A DNA stretch of 64,000 bases from Zhouia amylolytica (GCF_900116365.1 NZ_FPAG01000003.1:381460-445459), one strand, 5' to 3'. Positions 45,134 to 54,363 are shown, counted from the stretch's first letter. The notes: generated by a model from the letters alone, not told the origin. Numbers and translations: made by a program.

Positions 45134-46678
45134 ATGAGAACGAAATTAAGTTATTTCTTATTCTTTTTAGCATTAATAGCTATGAGCTTCCCGAGTTGTT
45201 CAACCCAAACTAAAGAAGCAAAAACATCGAGTCGTCCTAATATTGTTTTTATAATGACCGACGATCATTCTTATCAGACTTTGAGTGCCTATGACGATCG
45301 ATATATACAAACGCCTAACCTGGATAGGATTGCCAATGAAGGAGTGATATTTAACAATAGTTTTGTTTCAAACTCTATTTGTGCTCCCAGTAGAGCAGTT
45401 ATGTTAACAGGGAAGCATAGTCATATCAATGGTCAGATAGACAATTTTACAACCTTTGATAACACACAACCAAATTTTGCCAAATATCTTCAACAGGCAG
45501 GATATCAAACATCATTGATTGGGAAATGGCATTTGAGAAGTGATCCAACAGGTTTCGATAATTGGGAAATACTTATCGGACAGGGAAATTATTACAATTC
45601 TACTTTTATTGAAAATGGCGAAAAAACCCCATCCAAGGGTTATGTGACAGATGTAATTACCGACAAGGCCATGCAATGGCTTGACGGCCGAAAAAAAGAT
45701 CAACCTTTCTGTTTATTAGTACATCATAAGGCAGCGCATCGTATTTGGCAACCAAACATAACCATGCTTGATTCCCTGAGTGAAAAGGAATATAAGGTGC
45801 CGGCTAATTTTTTTGATAATTATGAAGGAAGGAAAGCGGCGAAGCTCAATAAGATGAGTATTATTAAGGATATGGATTTGGTTTATGACCTTAAAATGAA
45901 TGACGATGCGCTGCCAAGTAAATATAGGAACGCTTACAAAAATATGTATAACCTAATGAATCCTGAACAAAAGGAAATATGGGATGCCTATTATACGCCT
46001 ATCCTGGAACAGTTTAAGGAAGCAGGTTTAACAGATGACGAATTAGCGATCTGGAAATATCAGCGATATATGAACGATTATTTAAAAGTTATCAGGTCTT
46101 TGGATGATAACGTGGGAAGACTATTGGATTATCTCGACCAAAATAACCTTAAAGAAAATACCTTGGTTGTTTATACTTCAGATCAAGGATTTTATATGGG
46201 TGAACATGGTTGGTTTGATAAGAGATATATGTATGAGCAATCTTTACGTACCCCTTTATTGATGAGATACCCTGAGGGAATTAAAAATAAAGGTGCCATA
46301 GAAGAATTAGTGCAGAATATAGATTATGCTCCTACTTTTCTGGACTTTGCAGGAGTTGACATTCCCGAAGATATGCAGGGTGCATCCTTAAAACCACTTT
46401 TGAATAATGAAAAAATGAATTGGAGAGAGGCTATTTATTACCATTACTATGAATCGCCGAATGAACATGGGGTTAAAAAACATTACGGAATCCGTACAGA
46501 CCGTTATAAATTAATTCACTTCTACGAAGATATGGATGAATGGGAATTTTACGATCTGCAAAAAGATCCGGAAGAAATGCATAATTTGTTTCATGATGAG
46601 CAATATTCATCCTTGATTAAAGAATTGAAAAGTAAATTAGAGGAATTACAAAAACAATATAAGGTGACAACCTACTAA
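45134..46678 (+). CDS. Formylglycine-dependent sulfatase (GlcNAc-6-sulfatase-like), lipoprotein
   Basis: A 514-residue sulfatase with a lipoprotein signal (MSFPSCSTQ). IVFIMTDDHSYQTLSAYDD and the signature CAPSRAVMLTGKHSH (C83) match the branch that contains N-acetylglucosamine-6-sulfatases (S1_11-like, from memory). YTSDQGFYMGEHGWFDKRYMYEQS is the second metal and sulfate site. If the assignment holds, it agrees with the GH20 gene in pointing to a 6-sulfated amino sugar. It begins 8 nt after the GH29 stop and is followed by a paralogous sulfatase after 97 nt. Confidence 0.9.
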   Translation: MRTKLSYFLFFLALIAMSFPSCSTQTKEAKTSSRPNIVFIMTDDHSYQTLSAYDDRYIQTPNLDRIANEGVIFNNSFVSNSICAPSRAVMLTGKHSHINGQIDNFTTFDNTQPNFAKYLQQAGYQTSLIGKWHLRSDPTGFDNWEILIGQGNYYNSTFIENGEKTPSKGYVTDVITDKAMQWLDGRKKDQPFCLLVHHKAAHRIWQPNITMLDSLSEKEYKVPANFFDNYEGRKAAKLNKMSIIKDMDLVYDLKMNDDALPSKYRNAYKNMYNLMNPEQKEIWDAYYTPILEQFKEAGLTDDELAIWKYQRYMNDYLKVIRSLDDNVGRLLDYLDQNNLKENTLVVYTSDQGFYMGEHGWFDKRYMYEQSLRTPLLMRYPEGIKNKGAIEELVQNIDYAPTFLDFAGVDIPEDMQGASLKPLLNNEKMNWREAIYYHYYESPNEHGVKKHYGIRTDRYKLIHFYEDMDEWEFYDLQKDPEEMHNLFHDEQYSSLIKELKSKLEELQKQYKVTTY

Positions 46679-46775
46679 ATTTGCCAGAGGAAATCCTGAA
46701 ACACAAAAAGGGGGAATTGTAAAATGAGAACATACCCATTCTCCATTAACGAGTACTAAATAAAACACCAGTATA

Positions 46776-48371
46776 ATGAAAAATCCATTGTTGTTTGCCT
46801 TCATCCTATTTATAAGTTTGTTGAATGTTAACTGTAAGCAAGCTGATAAAAAAGAAAAGGCCGATCAAAGTGTGAGCGATCAAAAGCCCAACATTTTGTT
46901 TATTCTTTCCGATGACCATACCTCTAAAGCCTGGGGCATTTATGGCGGGCAACTTCAAGATTATGTGAAGAATGATAATATTAAACGTTTGGCCAATGAA
47001 GGAGCAGTGCTCAACAATGCCTTCTGTACCAATTCCATTTGTTCTCCCAGCAGGGCGACAATTTTAACCGGACAATACAGTCATCTAAATCAGGTTTACA
47101 CCTTAAGAGAACCATTGCCTCAGGGACATCCTAATATTGCGAGAACACTTGGTGAAAATGGTTATCAAACGGCCATAATCGGAAAGTGGCATTTAGATAA
47201 ACAGCCGGAAGGTTTTGATTATTTTAATGTATTACCAGGACAGGGACGCTACTGGGACCCAATACTTAAAACTAAAGAAACCTGGACGGATGGGGCTGAT
47301 GGTAGTAAAGGGAAAGTCTATAAAGGATTTTCAACAGATGTGATTGCCGATCTAACGGTAGAACACCTTAAACAAAGAGATACCACCAAGCCATTTTTTA
47401 TGTTGTGTAGCTTTAAAGCAACCCATGAACCTTTTGATTATCCCGAAAGATTTAAGGACCTCTATACCGATCTGGAAATTCCGGAGCCGGAATCATTATT
47501 AGATTTTGGTAAAGGAAACGGAGGGAGAACCTTTGTTGGACAAAAACTGGAAAAACTGGCTGCCAGATGGAAAGAGGCTACAGAGCATCCTGAGACATTC
47601 TGGACCGATTACCCGGGTTTGCCTTATCCTCTTGAAGGGTTAGACAGTATAGAACTTCGTAAAAAGATTTATCAAAAGTTAGTGAAGGACTTTATGCGCA
47701 GTGGAGCTGCTATCGATGATAATATCGGAAAGTTACTCGATTACCTGGAAGCGGAAGGAATAGCCGATAATACCATTGTGATTTATACGGCCGATCAAGG
47801 ATATTTTCTCGGAGAGCATGGATTTTTTGATAAAAGGCTCATCTATGAAGAGTCTTTACGTATGCCTTTTGTTATCAGATATCCAAAGGAAATTAAAGGA
47901 GGTAAGCGTATAGATGATATCATTCTAAATATTGATTTTGCTGCACTGATGGCCGATTATGCAGGAATTGAAAAGCCAGCATATATACAGGGAGAAAGCT
48001 TTAGAGAAAACTTAGGTGGTAAAACACCCGAAAGCTGGAGAGATGCCATGTATTACAGGTATTGGCTGCACCATCCCGACAGGCCGGCACACTTTGGTAT
48101 AAGAGTTGATAAGTATAAACTGGCATTCTTTTATGGTCAAGGTTTAGGTAAATACGGTTCTAAAGAAGATGAACCTTCAGAACCAACCTGGGAATTTTAT
48201 GATTTGGAAAAAGATCCTAAAGAATTAAATAATGCTATCAACCAGCCACAATATGCAGAAAGAATAGCCCAAATGAAAGAAGAATTATTGAAACTAAGAG
48301 CGCAATATGGTGATACAGATGAAAGTTATCCGATCATGCAAACAATAATGGATAATAACGCGCTTGAATAG
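46776..48371 (+). CDS. Formylglycine-dependent sulfatase, paralogue of the preceding gene, lipoprotein
   Basis: A 531-residue sulfatase with a lipoprotein signal (LLNVNCKQ). It shares with its neighbour the DDHTSKAWG start, the signature CSPSRATILTGQYSH (C89) and the YTADQGYFLGEHGFFDKRLIYEES site, so the pair probably arose by duplication within the GlcNAc-6-sulfatase-like or mucin-desulfating branch. It has a longer insertion at about 230-290 and a distinct C-terminus (GDTDESYPIMQTIMDNN). Distinct positions of the same sugar or different partner residues are likely targets. Confidence 0.9.
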   Translation: MKNPLLFAFILFISLLNVNCKQADKKEKADQSVSDQKPNILFILSDDHTSKAWGIYGGQLQDYVKNDNIKRLANEGAVLNNAFCTNSICSPSRATILTGQYSHLNQVYTLREPLPQGHPNIARTLGENGYQTAIIGKWHLDKQPEGFDYFNVLPGQGRYWDPILKTKETWTDGADGSKGKVYKGFSTDVIADLTVEHLKQRDTTKPFFMLCSFKATHEPFDYPERFKDLYTDLEIPEPESLLDFGKGNGGRTFVGQKLEKLAARWKEATEHPETFWTDYPGLPYPLEGLDSIELRKKIYQKLVKDFMRSGAAIDDNIGKLLDYLEAEGIADNTIVIYTADQGYFLGEHGFFDKRLIYEESLRMPFVIRYPKEIKGGKRIDDIILNIDFAALMADYAGIEKPAYIQGESFRENLGGKTPESWRDAMYYRYWLHHPDRPAHFGIRVDKYKLAFFYGQGLGKYGSKEDEPSEPTWEFYDLEKDPKELNNAINQPQYAERIAQMKEELLKLRAQYGDTDESYPIMQTIMDNNALE

Positions 48372-48449
48372 CCTTATAAACTTATGTTAAAGTAATATGG
48401 AGCGCTTTTAATATTTCTAAAACTATATACATTTATCAAATAATCTAAA

Positions 48450-48905
48450 ATGAGCGTAATGAAGAAATTAGTTGTTGTATTATTGTTTTTTGCTGCGGCA
48501 GTGACGAAGGCCCAAATACTAGAACCCGTTAAATGGTCTACTTCCGTAGAAAAAATTAGTAAAACAGAAGCCTATTTGGTGGCTACGGCTACTATTGACG
48601 AAGGATGGCATTTGTATTCACAGGATGTTCCGGAGGGAGGTCCGGTAGCGACCACTTTTACTTATGACGATTCCTCTAAGAAATTTAAATTAGTCGAAGG
48701 TACGGTAGAAGAGGATGGTCATGTAGTTGACGATAAGATCTTTGAAATGAAGATTAAATACTTTGATACTAAGGCAGTTTTTAAACAAAAAATAAGGTTG
48801 GCACCAAATCAAAAGTTCACCATTAAAGGAAGTGTTGAATTTATGGTCTGTGACGATTCGAGATGTTTACCGCCAACAACAGAAGAACTGCAATTTGAAT
48901 TATAA
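48450..48905 (+). CDS. Isolated DsbD N-terminal-like (DsbD-alpha) periplasmic protein
   Basis: A small exported protein, 151 residues from this start or 148 from the ATG at 48459, with a signal ending near AAVTKAQ. The mature part resembles the N-terminal immunoglobulin-like domain of DsbD: WSTSVEKISKTEAYLVATATIDEGWHLYSQDVPEGGP and the redox-type CDDSRCLPPTTEELQFEL. The membrane and thioredoxin domains of full-length DsbD are absent. Its role in the PUL is unknown. It might pass electrons to cysteines of periplasmic proteins. It is the last gene before a terminator. Confidence 0.75.
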   Translation: MSVMKKLVVVLLFFAAAVTKAQILEPVKWSTSVEKISKTEAYLVATATIDEGWHLYSQDVPEGGPVATTFTYDDSSKKFKLVEGTVEEDGHVVDDKIFEMKIKYFDTKAVFKQKIRLAPNQKFTIKGSVEFMVCDDSRCLPPTTEELQFEL

Positions 48906-48928
48906 ATAAAAATTTTATTAAATTCATG

Positions 48929-48956
48929 AACCTTGAATGATATTCAAGGTTTTTTT
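48929..48956 (+). terminator. Intrinsic terminator after the sulfatase run
   Basis: AACCTTGAAT and ATTCAAGGTT form a perfect 10-bp stem with a 3-nt loop and a run of six to seven T residues. It ends the 42127-48905 transcript just before the next operator. Confidence 0.92.
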
Positions 48957-48971
48957 GTACCATAAATATAA

Positions 48972-49012
48972 ATACAATCGTTTGTATTATTTAAATATTA
49001 ATAGTATTATTG
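48972..49012 (+). promoter_or_regulatory. Operator and predicted promoter of the lyase-kdgK-kdgA-TRAP operon
   Basis: ATACAATCGTTTGTAT (48972-48987) matches the perfect operator at 15 of 16 positions. Its TTG (48982-48984) is followed after 20 nt by TATTATTG (49005-49012), leaving a short leader of about 20-25 nt. It ties lyase and uronate catabolism to the same regulator as GH88, kduI and susC. Confidence 0.78.
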
Positions 49013-49037
49013 AAGAAATATTTAATATCATCTTGAA

Positions 49038-51185
49038 ATGAAAAAGAATACATTACTGCTCTTGTTCACACTTTTTTTAGGGATTACTTCTTTTGCTCAA
49101 AACACCCTTGTATTTGAAATGTTGGACTATAATAATCCTGCACTGTCAAAAGTGAAAGAATTTTATGAGTCGAATGATCTTAAAAATGCAAGAAAAGCCT
49201 TGTTGGATTTTTATAGAGAAAAGGAAAATATCTATCTAAAAGTAAATAAAGATGATGTATCTTATATAAAAGACACTTTTAAAGATGAGGTGGAAACCTC
49301 TATTCGCGTGGCGGATGAAGTAAGAAGAAAATATTTCTTGTTCGAATATGAATGGGATATGGAGAAAACTACCGTTCCCTATGTGTTTAAAGGAGAAATT
49401 GATTGGCAGGTAAATCCTTTTGGTGATGAGGAATGGACTTTTATGCTCAGCAGACATCGATTTTGGTTAGATCTTGGAAAAGCATACTTGCTTACCGGAA
49501 AAGAAAAATATGCAAAGGAGTTTGTAGACCAGGCTACTCATTGGATCGATAACAATCTCATAGATAAAAAGACAAAATGGACTACATGGAGACGAATTGA
49601 GGCGGGTATTCGCATGGAAAACTGGGTAAAAAGTTTTGAATACATGAAAGATTCAAAACATGTAACTCCAGAATTTTTAGAAAAATTCTTAGGTAGTATC
49701 GCTGAACATGCAACCTACTTAAATAGCCATTTTAGCGGACATTCAAGAACTAGTAATTGGGGGGTTATTGAATTCAGTGGTTTGTTTAGTGCAGCAGTTT
49801 TCCTGACAGATTTTAAAAAAGGAGAAGAATGGCAAACCAGTTCCGTTGAAAAATTGCACGAATGTATACAGAACCAGATTCTGGAAGATGGAACGCAATG
49901 GGAGCAATCTCCGATGTATCATAATGAAGTAATGCATTGCTTTATGAATACGGTTCTTTTAGCAAAAAGAGCCAATATAAAGCTTACAGACAGGTTGATG
50001 AATAAAACATTACAAATGGGCCATGCGAATCTCGATTGGCAAAAACCAAATTATAATGAACCCTTATTAGGAGATAGCGATGATAATGACTTAAGAGATA
50101 TGCTTACTACCGCTTCGGTATTATTTAAGGACGAGGTTTTAAAATCGAGAGCCTACGATGAATTAAACTATGAGAACTATTTTCTGTTTGGCAAAGAGGT
50201 AAACAACTCTTATAAAGAACTCGGCGAAAAATCACCTGACTTTTTATCCGCATACCAATTTAATGCCGGCGATCTGTATTCACGATCTTCCTGGAATGAG
50301 GATGCCTTTTACAGTAGTTTCCACATGCGAAGAATAGGTGGTGGGCACTCTCATGATAACATCCTTCATTTTACTTTATTCGCACACGGACAAGATTACC
50401 TGGTAGATACAGGAAGATATACCTATGTATACAATGATTGGCGCCAATACTTCAAAGAAAATACAGCTCACAACACTTTGGGAGTGGATAACCTTACTAA
50501 CTCTATATACAATGGTTCCTGGAGTAATAAGTTTGAAGCGAAGTCTGAAGGAGCTTATGCCTTGATCGAAGATGGATTTGATTATGCCGAGGCAATAAAT
50601 AAAGCGTATCTTAGACTGGAAGATCCGGTATTAATGAAACGTAGAATGCTTTACTTAAAGCCTGATGTATGGCTGTTAATCGATAGCTTTGAAGCCAACG
50701 AAGAACATACCTATTCTCAATATTTTAACTTTGCTGATCAACAAGTCGAAATAGTGGAAGGAGGACTTTCAACAACCCGTGAAAAAAATAATCTAAGAAT
50801 ACAACCACTGAAACCAGTGGATGCTAAATTAATTGATGCATGGTACTCTCCGGATTATAATTACAAGGAAGAAATTAAAAGAGCCGAATTGTCTATAAAG
50901 GCAGAAGGTTTTAATTCCTTTATAACACTATTGTATTTTCCGGAGGATAATCAAATTACTTATGAAAGAATTCCGGTTTTTAACAGAGGTGGAAAAGAAT
51001 TACCAGATAATCAGGCAGAAGCGATTAAACTGAAAATAGACGATAAAGAATACATTATCATGGTCTCTCACGATATTTCAAAATCATTGGTTTCGCATAA
51101 GATAGTCGATGATCAGGTTCTTATCGGTGAAGTCGTTATGATAGAACGAAGTAATGGAAAGCAAAATATTAAAGTTTTAAAATAA
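49038..51185 (+). CDS. Heparinase II/III-family polysaccharide lyase
   Basis: A 715-residue secreted protein (signal ending GITSFAQ). It has the two-part architecture of heparinase II/III-type lyases: an alpha/alpha toroid at about 70-390 (SRHRFWLDLGKAYLLTGKEKYA, WRRIEAGIRMENW, SGHSRTSNWGVIE, WEQSPMYHNEVMHCF) and a beta-sandwich at about 400-715 with the conserved GGGHSHDNILHF and DTGRYTYVY. The tyrosine and histidines in those motifs are the likely catalytic set. It would cut a uronic-acid-containing chain by beta-elimination and leave the unsaturated ends that GH88 attacks. The PL family (PL12, PL33, PL35 or a related group) cannot be decided by eye. It is the first gene of an operon with kdgK, kdgA and a TRAP transporter. 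Confidence 0.85.
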   Translation: MKKNTLLLLFTLFLGITSFAQNTLVFEMLDYNNPALSKVKEFYESNDLKNARKALLDFYREKENIYLKVNKDDVSYIKDTFKDEVETSIRVADEVRRKYFLFEYEWDMEKTTVPYVFKGEIDWQVNPFGDEEWTFMLSRHRFWLDLGKAYLLTGKEKYAKEFVDQATHWIDNNLIDKKTKWTTWRRIEAGIRMENWVKSFEYMKDSKHVTPEFLEKFLGSIAEHATYLNSHFSGHSRTSNWGVIEFSGLFSAAVFLTDFKKGEEWQTSSVEKLHECIQNQILEDGTQWEQSPMYHNEVMHCFMNTVLLAKRANIKLTDRLMNKTLQMGHANLDWQKPNYNEPLLGDSDDNDLRDMLTTASVLFKDEVLKSRAYDELNYENYFLFGKEVNNSYKELGEKSPDFLSAYQFNAGDLYSRSSWNEDAFYSSFHMRRIGGGHSHDNILHFTLFAHGQDYLVDTGRYTYVYNDWRQYFKENTAHNTLGVDNLTNSIYNGSWSNKFEAKSEGAYALIEDGFDYAEAINKAYLRLEDPVLMKRRMLYLKPDVWLLIDSFEANEEHTYSQYFNFADQQVEIVEGGLSTTREKNNLRIQPLKPVDAKLIDAWYSPDYNYKEEIKRAELSIKAEGFNSFITLLYFPEDNQITYERIPVFNRGGKELPDNQAEAIKLKIDDKEYIIMVSHDISKSLVSHKIVDDQVLIGEVVMIERSNGKQNIKVLK

Positions 51186-52229
51186 ATGAATACGAAACAT
51201 CCCAAAATAATTACATTCGGTGAGATCATGATGAGGTTGTCTACCTCAAATCATTATCGATTATCTCAAATTACATCCTTAGATGTTAATTATGGTGGAA
51301 GTGAAGCCAATGTTGCAGTCTCACTTGCGAATTTTGGGGTAGATGTTTCATTTGTATCCAGAATTCCGGAAAATGAGTTATCCGGGAGTATTGTTCAAAT
51401 CCTTAAAAAACTCGATGTGAATGTTTCCCAGATGGTGTATGGAGGTGATAGGTTGGGGACTTATTATCTCGAAGTGGGAGTGTCTAATAGAAATAGTAAA
51501 GTAATATACGATAGAAAATACTCCTCTTTTTATGAAATTGAGGAAGAGCATATCGATTGGGATGAGGTTTTTAAAAATGCCACCTGGTTTCATTGGTCCG
51601 GTGTCACTCCTGCGATTTCTATGAATGCAGCAAGGGTGTGCCGAAGAGCCATTTTAGAAGCATCAAAGAAAGGACTGACCATTTCCACAGATTTAAATAT
51701 GCGTCATAAACTTTGGAATTGGGGGAAGCTGCCTTCCCAGGTAATGCCGGAACTCGTCGCTTATACCCATGTACTGTTCGGCGATATGGCTGCCTTTAAA
51801 ACAATGCTTGAACTGCCCGCAAATTATGTAGAATTAACCACAGAAGGTATCGAGGTTCATCAAACTTCAGATACCATAACCAAATTAAAAGCGCGTTTTC
51901 CAAAACTTGAAAAGATCATTCTTAGTTTTAGAAATACCGAAAACACCAATGAAAATTTATATGCAGCTCAATTGTTCTCGGATGATCATGTCAGTCAAAG
52001 TTCAGTATATAAAATAACGAATATTGTAGATAGAATTGGTACCGGAGATGCATTTGTTGGAGGTGTAATTTATGGTCTTAACAGTTTTGATGATGACGCC
52101 AAAAGCCTTGAATTTGGAGTGGCTGCCGCTTCATTAAAGCATAGCATCAGAGGTGATTTTAACCTGGTAACCAAAGAAGAAGTTTTTCAGAGCATGAACA
52201 CGAATAAAAGAACTAATGTTTCAAGATAA
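51186..52229 (+). CDS. kdgK: 2-keto-3-deoxygluconate kinase (PfkB family)
   Basis: A 347-residue cytoplasmic kinase. The ribokinase-type start TFGEIMMRLST, the substrate-binding YGGSEANVAVSLANFG and the final DRIGTGDAFVGG with D288 as the catalytic base identify the PfkB fold. STDLNMRHKLW is typical of KDG kinases in Bacteroidota. It phosphorylates 2-keto-3-deoxygluconate made by KduD. The ATG directly follows the stop codon of the lyase gene, and kdgA follows after 5 nt. Confidence 0.93.
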   Translation: MNTKHPKIITFGEIMMRLSTSNHYRLSQITSLDVNYGGSEANVAVSLANFGVDVSFVSRIPENELSGSIVQILKKLDVNVSQMVYGGDRLGTYYLEVGVSNRNSKVIYDRKYSSFYEIEEEHIDWDEVFKNATWFHWSGVTPAISMNAARVCRRAILEASKKGLTISTDLNMRHKLWNWGKLPSQVMPELVAYTHVLFGDMAAFKTMLELPANYVELTTEGIEVHQTSDTITKLKARFPKLEKIILSFRNTENTNENLYAAQLFSDDHVSQSSVYKITNIVDRIGTGDAFVGGVIYGLNSFDDDAKSLEFGVAAASLKHSIRGDFNLVTKEEVFQSMNTNKRTNVSR

Positions 52230-52234
52230 TTCAT

Positions 52235-52888
52235 ATGAGTATAAAAGTTGATACAATCATAAAAATAAAGGAATCTAAAATTGTCCCAGTTTTTTATCAT
52301 TCCGATCTGGAAGTGTGTAAACAAGTGGTTAAAGCATGTTATGAAGCAGGACTTAAAGTTTTTGAATTTACCAACAGAGGTACTTTTGCTCATGAAACTT
52401 TTGCCGCTCTTAACCGATATGTGTTAGAAGAATTACCCGGATTTGAATTGGGAGCAGGGTCTATTGTTGATGCACCAACGGCCGCTTTGTACATGCAGAA
52501 TGGAGCATCTTTCATTGTATCACCACTCCTGAATGCCGAAATTGGGAAAATATGTAACCGAAGAAAAATTGTATGGATTCCCGGATGTGCAACGGTTACT
52601 GAAATTGGAAACGCCCATGAATTGGGAGCAGACATAATAAAAATATTTCCAGCAGCTCAACTTGGAGGACCTGAATTTGTTAAAGCCGTTAAAGCCCCTT
52701 GTCCATGGACCGATATCATGGTTACTGGTGGGGTACAACCTACAGAAGAAAATCTACGCTCGTGGTTTGATGCAGGTGTGTGTAGTGTAGGTATCGGATC
52801 TGCACTTTTCAAAAAAGAATGGCTTGAAGCGGGAGACTTTAAAAAAATTAAAACAGCAATCAGTGAGGCAATGGCCTTTATCAAATAA
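52235..52888 (+). CDS. kdgA: 2-keto-3-deoxy-6-phosphogluconate aldolase
   Basis: A 217-residue class I aldolase. K136 in GADIIKIFPAAQLGG forms the Schiff base, and E44 in VFEFTNRG is the proton-transfer residue (family standard EITLR-like position). IVPVFYHSD and IMVTGGVQPTEENL are further family motifs. It splits KDPG to pyruvate and glyceraldehyde-3-phosphate, the last step of uronate use. It is coupled to kdgK upstream and to the TRAP transporter genes downstream by 5-6 nt spacers. Confidence 0.93.
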   Translation: MSIKVDTIIKIKESKIVPVFYHSDLEVCKQVVKACYEAGLKVFEFTNRGTFAHETFAALNRYVLEELPGFELGAGSIVDAPTAALYMQNGASFIVSPLLNAEIGKICNRRKIVWIPGCATVTEIGNAHELGADIIKIFPAAQLGGPEFVKAVKAPCPWTDIMVTGGVQPTEENLRSWFDAGVCSVGIGSALFKKEWLEAGDFKKIKTAISEAMAFIK

Positions 52889-52894
52889 TTAAAA

Positions 52895-53875
52895 ATGTTT
52901 CATAGATTAATAGTTGTTGTTTTAAGTTGTTTTTGTCTGATTACCTATGGTTGCAAAGAGCAATCAAATCAAAAAGTGCTAAAGTGTGCTCATGGATTAG
53001 ACGTAACGCATCCCGTACATGAAGCCATGGAGTTTATGGCAAAACGGCTGGAAGAAAAATCCAATGGAAAACTTACGATAGAAATTTATTCTAACCAGCA
53101 ATTAGGATCAGAAAGGGAATGTCTGGAATTAATTCAGATAGGTGGTTTAGATATGACTAAAGTTTCAGCTGCAGTATTGGCTAACTTTGCTCCTCAATAT
53201 AAAGTTTTTGGATTACCCTATATTTTTAAAAATAAAGAACATCAATTCAGAGTTCTGGACGGTGAAGTAGGTCAGGAAATCTTATCCTCCAGCGATCAGT
53301 CCTTGTTGCATGGCTTAGCTTTTTACGACTCTGGGAGCAGAAGTTTTTACACCAAAGATCATCCCATAGAAAAACCCGAAGACTTAAAGGGTAAGAAGAT
53401 CAGAACCATGGAAAGTCCAATGGCCATGAGTATGATTTCGGCCATGGGTGGTGCCGCAACCCCTATTTCTGCTGGCGAATTGTACACGGCTTTACAAGCA
53501 GGAGTTGTAGATGGTGCAGAGAATAATCCACCGGTTTTTTACTTGTCAAGACAATATGAAGTATGTAAATACTTCTCCATAGATGAACATACGGCTATCC
53601 CGGATGTATTATTAATCGGAACCCAAACCCTGAATAAATTAAATGAAAATGAAAAAGTATGGCTGAAAGAAGCGGTTCAGGAATCTGTGGTATATCAAAG
53701 AAAACTGTGGAAAGAGGCAGAAGAAGAAGCTATCCAGGGTTTAAAAGAGGTTGGAGTTACGATTGTTTACCCAGATAAAGAACCTTTTGCCAATAGTGTA
53801 AAAGAACTGTATGAAGAAGCAGCACAAGAAGAAGTGATTGCAGAAATGATTAATGCCATAAAATCTCAAGAATAA
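52895..53875 (+). CDS. dctP: TRAP transporter solute-binding protein (DctP family), lipoprotein
   Basis: A 326-residue periplasmic receptor with a lipoprotein signal (LITYGCKEQ). The DctP fold is seen in KCAHGLDVTHPVHEAMEFMAKRLEEKSNGKL, SNQQLGSERECLELIQIGGLDM, and the carboxylate-binding block LKGKKIRTMESPM with the conserved arginine. Later GELYTALQAGVVDGAENNPPVFY is diagnostic. Its operon partners make a uronate or deoxy-uronate the likely ligand. The gene overlaps dctQ by 1 nt (TAATG). Confidence 0.93.
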   Translation: MFHRLIVVVLSCFCLITYGCKEQSNQKVLKCAHGLDVTHPVHEAMEFMAKRLEEKSNGKLTIEIYSNQQLGSERECLELIQIGGLDMTKVSAAVLANFAPQYKVFGLPYIFKNKEHQFRVLDGEVGQEILSSSDQSLLHGLAFYDSGSRSFYTKDHPIEKPEDLKGKKIRTMESPMAMSMISAMGGAATPISAGELYTALQAGVVDGAENNPPVFYLSRQYEVCKYFSIDEHTAIPDVLLIGTQTLNKLNENEKVWLKEAVQESVVYQRKLWKEAEEEAIQGLKEVGVTIVYPDKEPFANSVKELYEEAAQEEVIAEMINAIKSQE

Positions 53876-54357
53876 TGAAGCGAATGCTAGACAATATATT
53901 GGAAAAAGTGTTAATCGCTTTAATGGCAATCATGACCTTAAATGTATTATGGCAAGTGTTCTCAAGATATGTGCTGAATGCCCCCAGCTCTTTTACTGAT
54001 GAATTGGCCAGATATCTTTTGATATGGATTGGTATGTTGGGAGCAGCCTATGCTACCGGAAAAAGAATGCATCTTGCAATCTCATTGATCCCGTCAAAAT
54101 GGATGAATTTATACCGCGAGCGTATTCTAGGTAAAATTGCTGCCTTTCTCGTGGGCTTATTCGCCTTACTCGTTTTAGTTATTGGCGGTGGTAGACTGGT
54201 ATATCTAACCTATTACCTGGAACAAAAATCGCCTGCATTAGAAATTTCGTTGGCCTATATATATATGGTTTTACCGATAAGTGGAGTTTTGATCATCATT
54301 TATAGTATAAGTCATTTTAAAAATGTAGTCAGTCATACAGAGTATAGCATTAAATAA
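53875..54357 (+). CDS. dctQ: TRAP transporter small membrane subunit (DctQ family)
   Basis: A 160-residue inner-membrane protein with four hydrophobic segments. VLWQVFSRYVLNAPSSFTDELARYLLIWIGMLGAAYA is the DctQ signature. It pairs with DctM at 54364 and with the DctP receptor to form a sodium-driven uptake system. The start codon overlaps the dctP stop; dctM follows after 6 nt. Confidence 0.92.
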   Translation: MKRMLDNILEKVLIALMAIMTLNVLWQVFSRYVLNAPSSFTDELARYLLIWIGMLGAAYATGKRMHLAISLIPSKWMNLYRERILGKIAAFLVGLFALLVLVIGGGRLVYLTYYLEQKSPALEISLAYIYMVLPISGVLIIIYSISHFKNVVSHTEYSIK

Positions 54358-54363
54358 AAGTTC

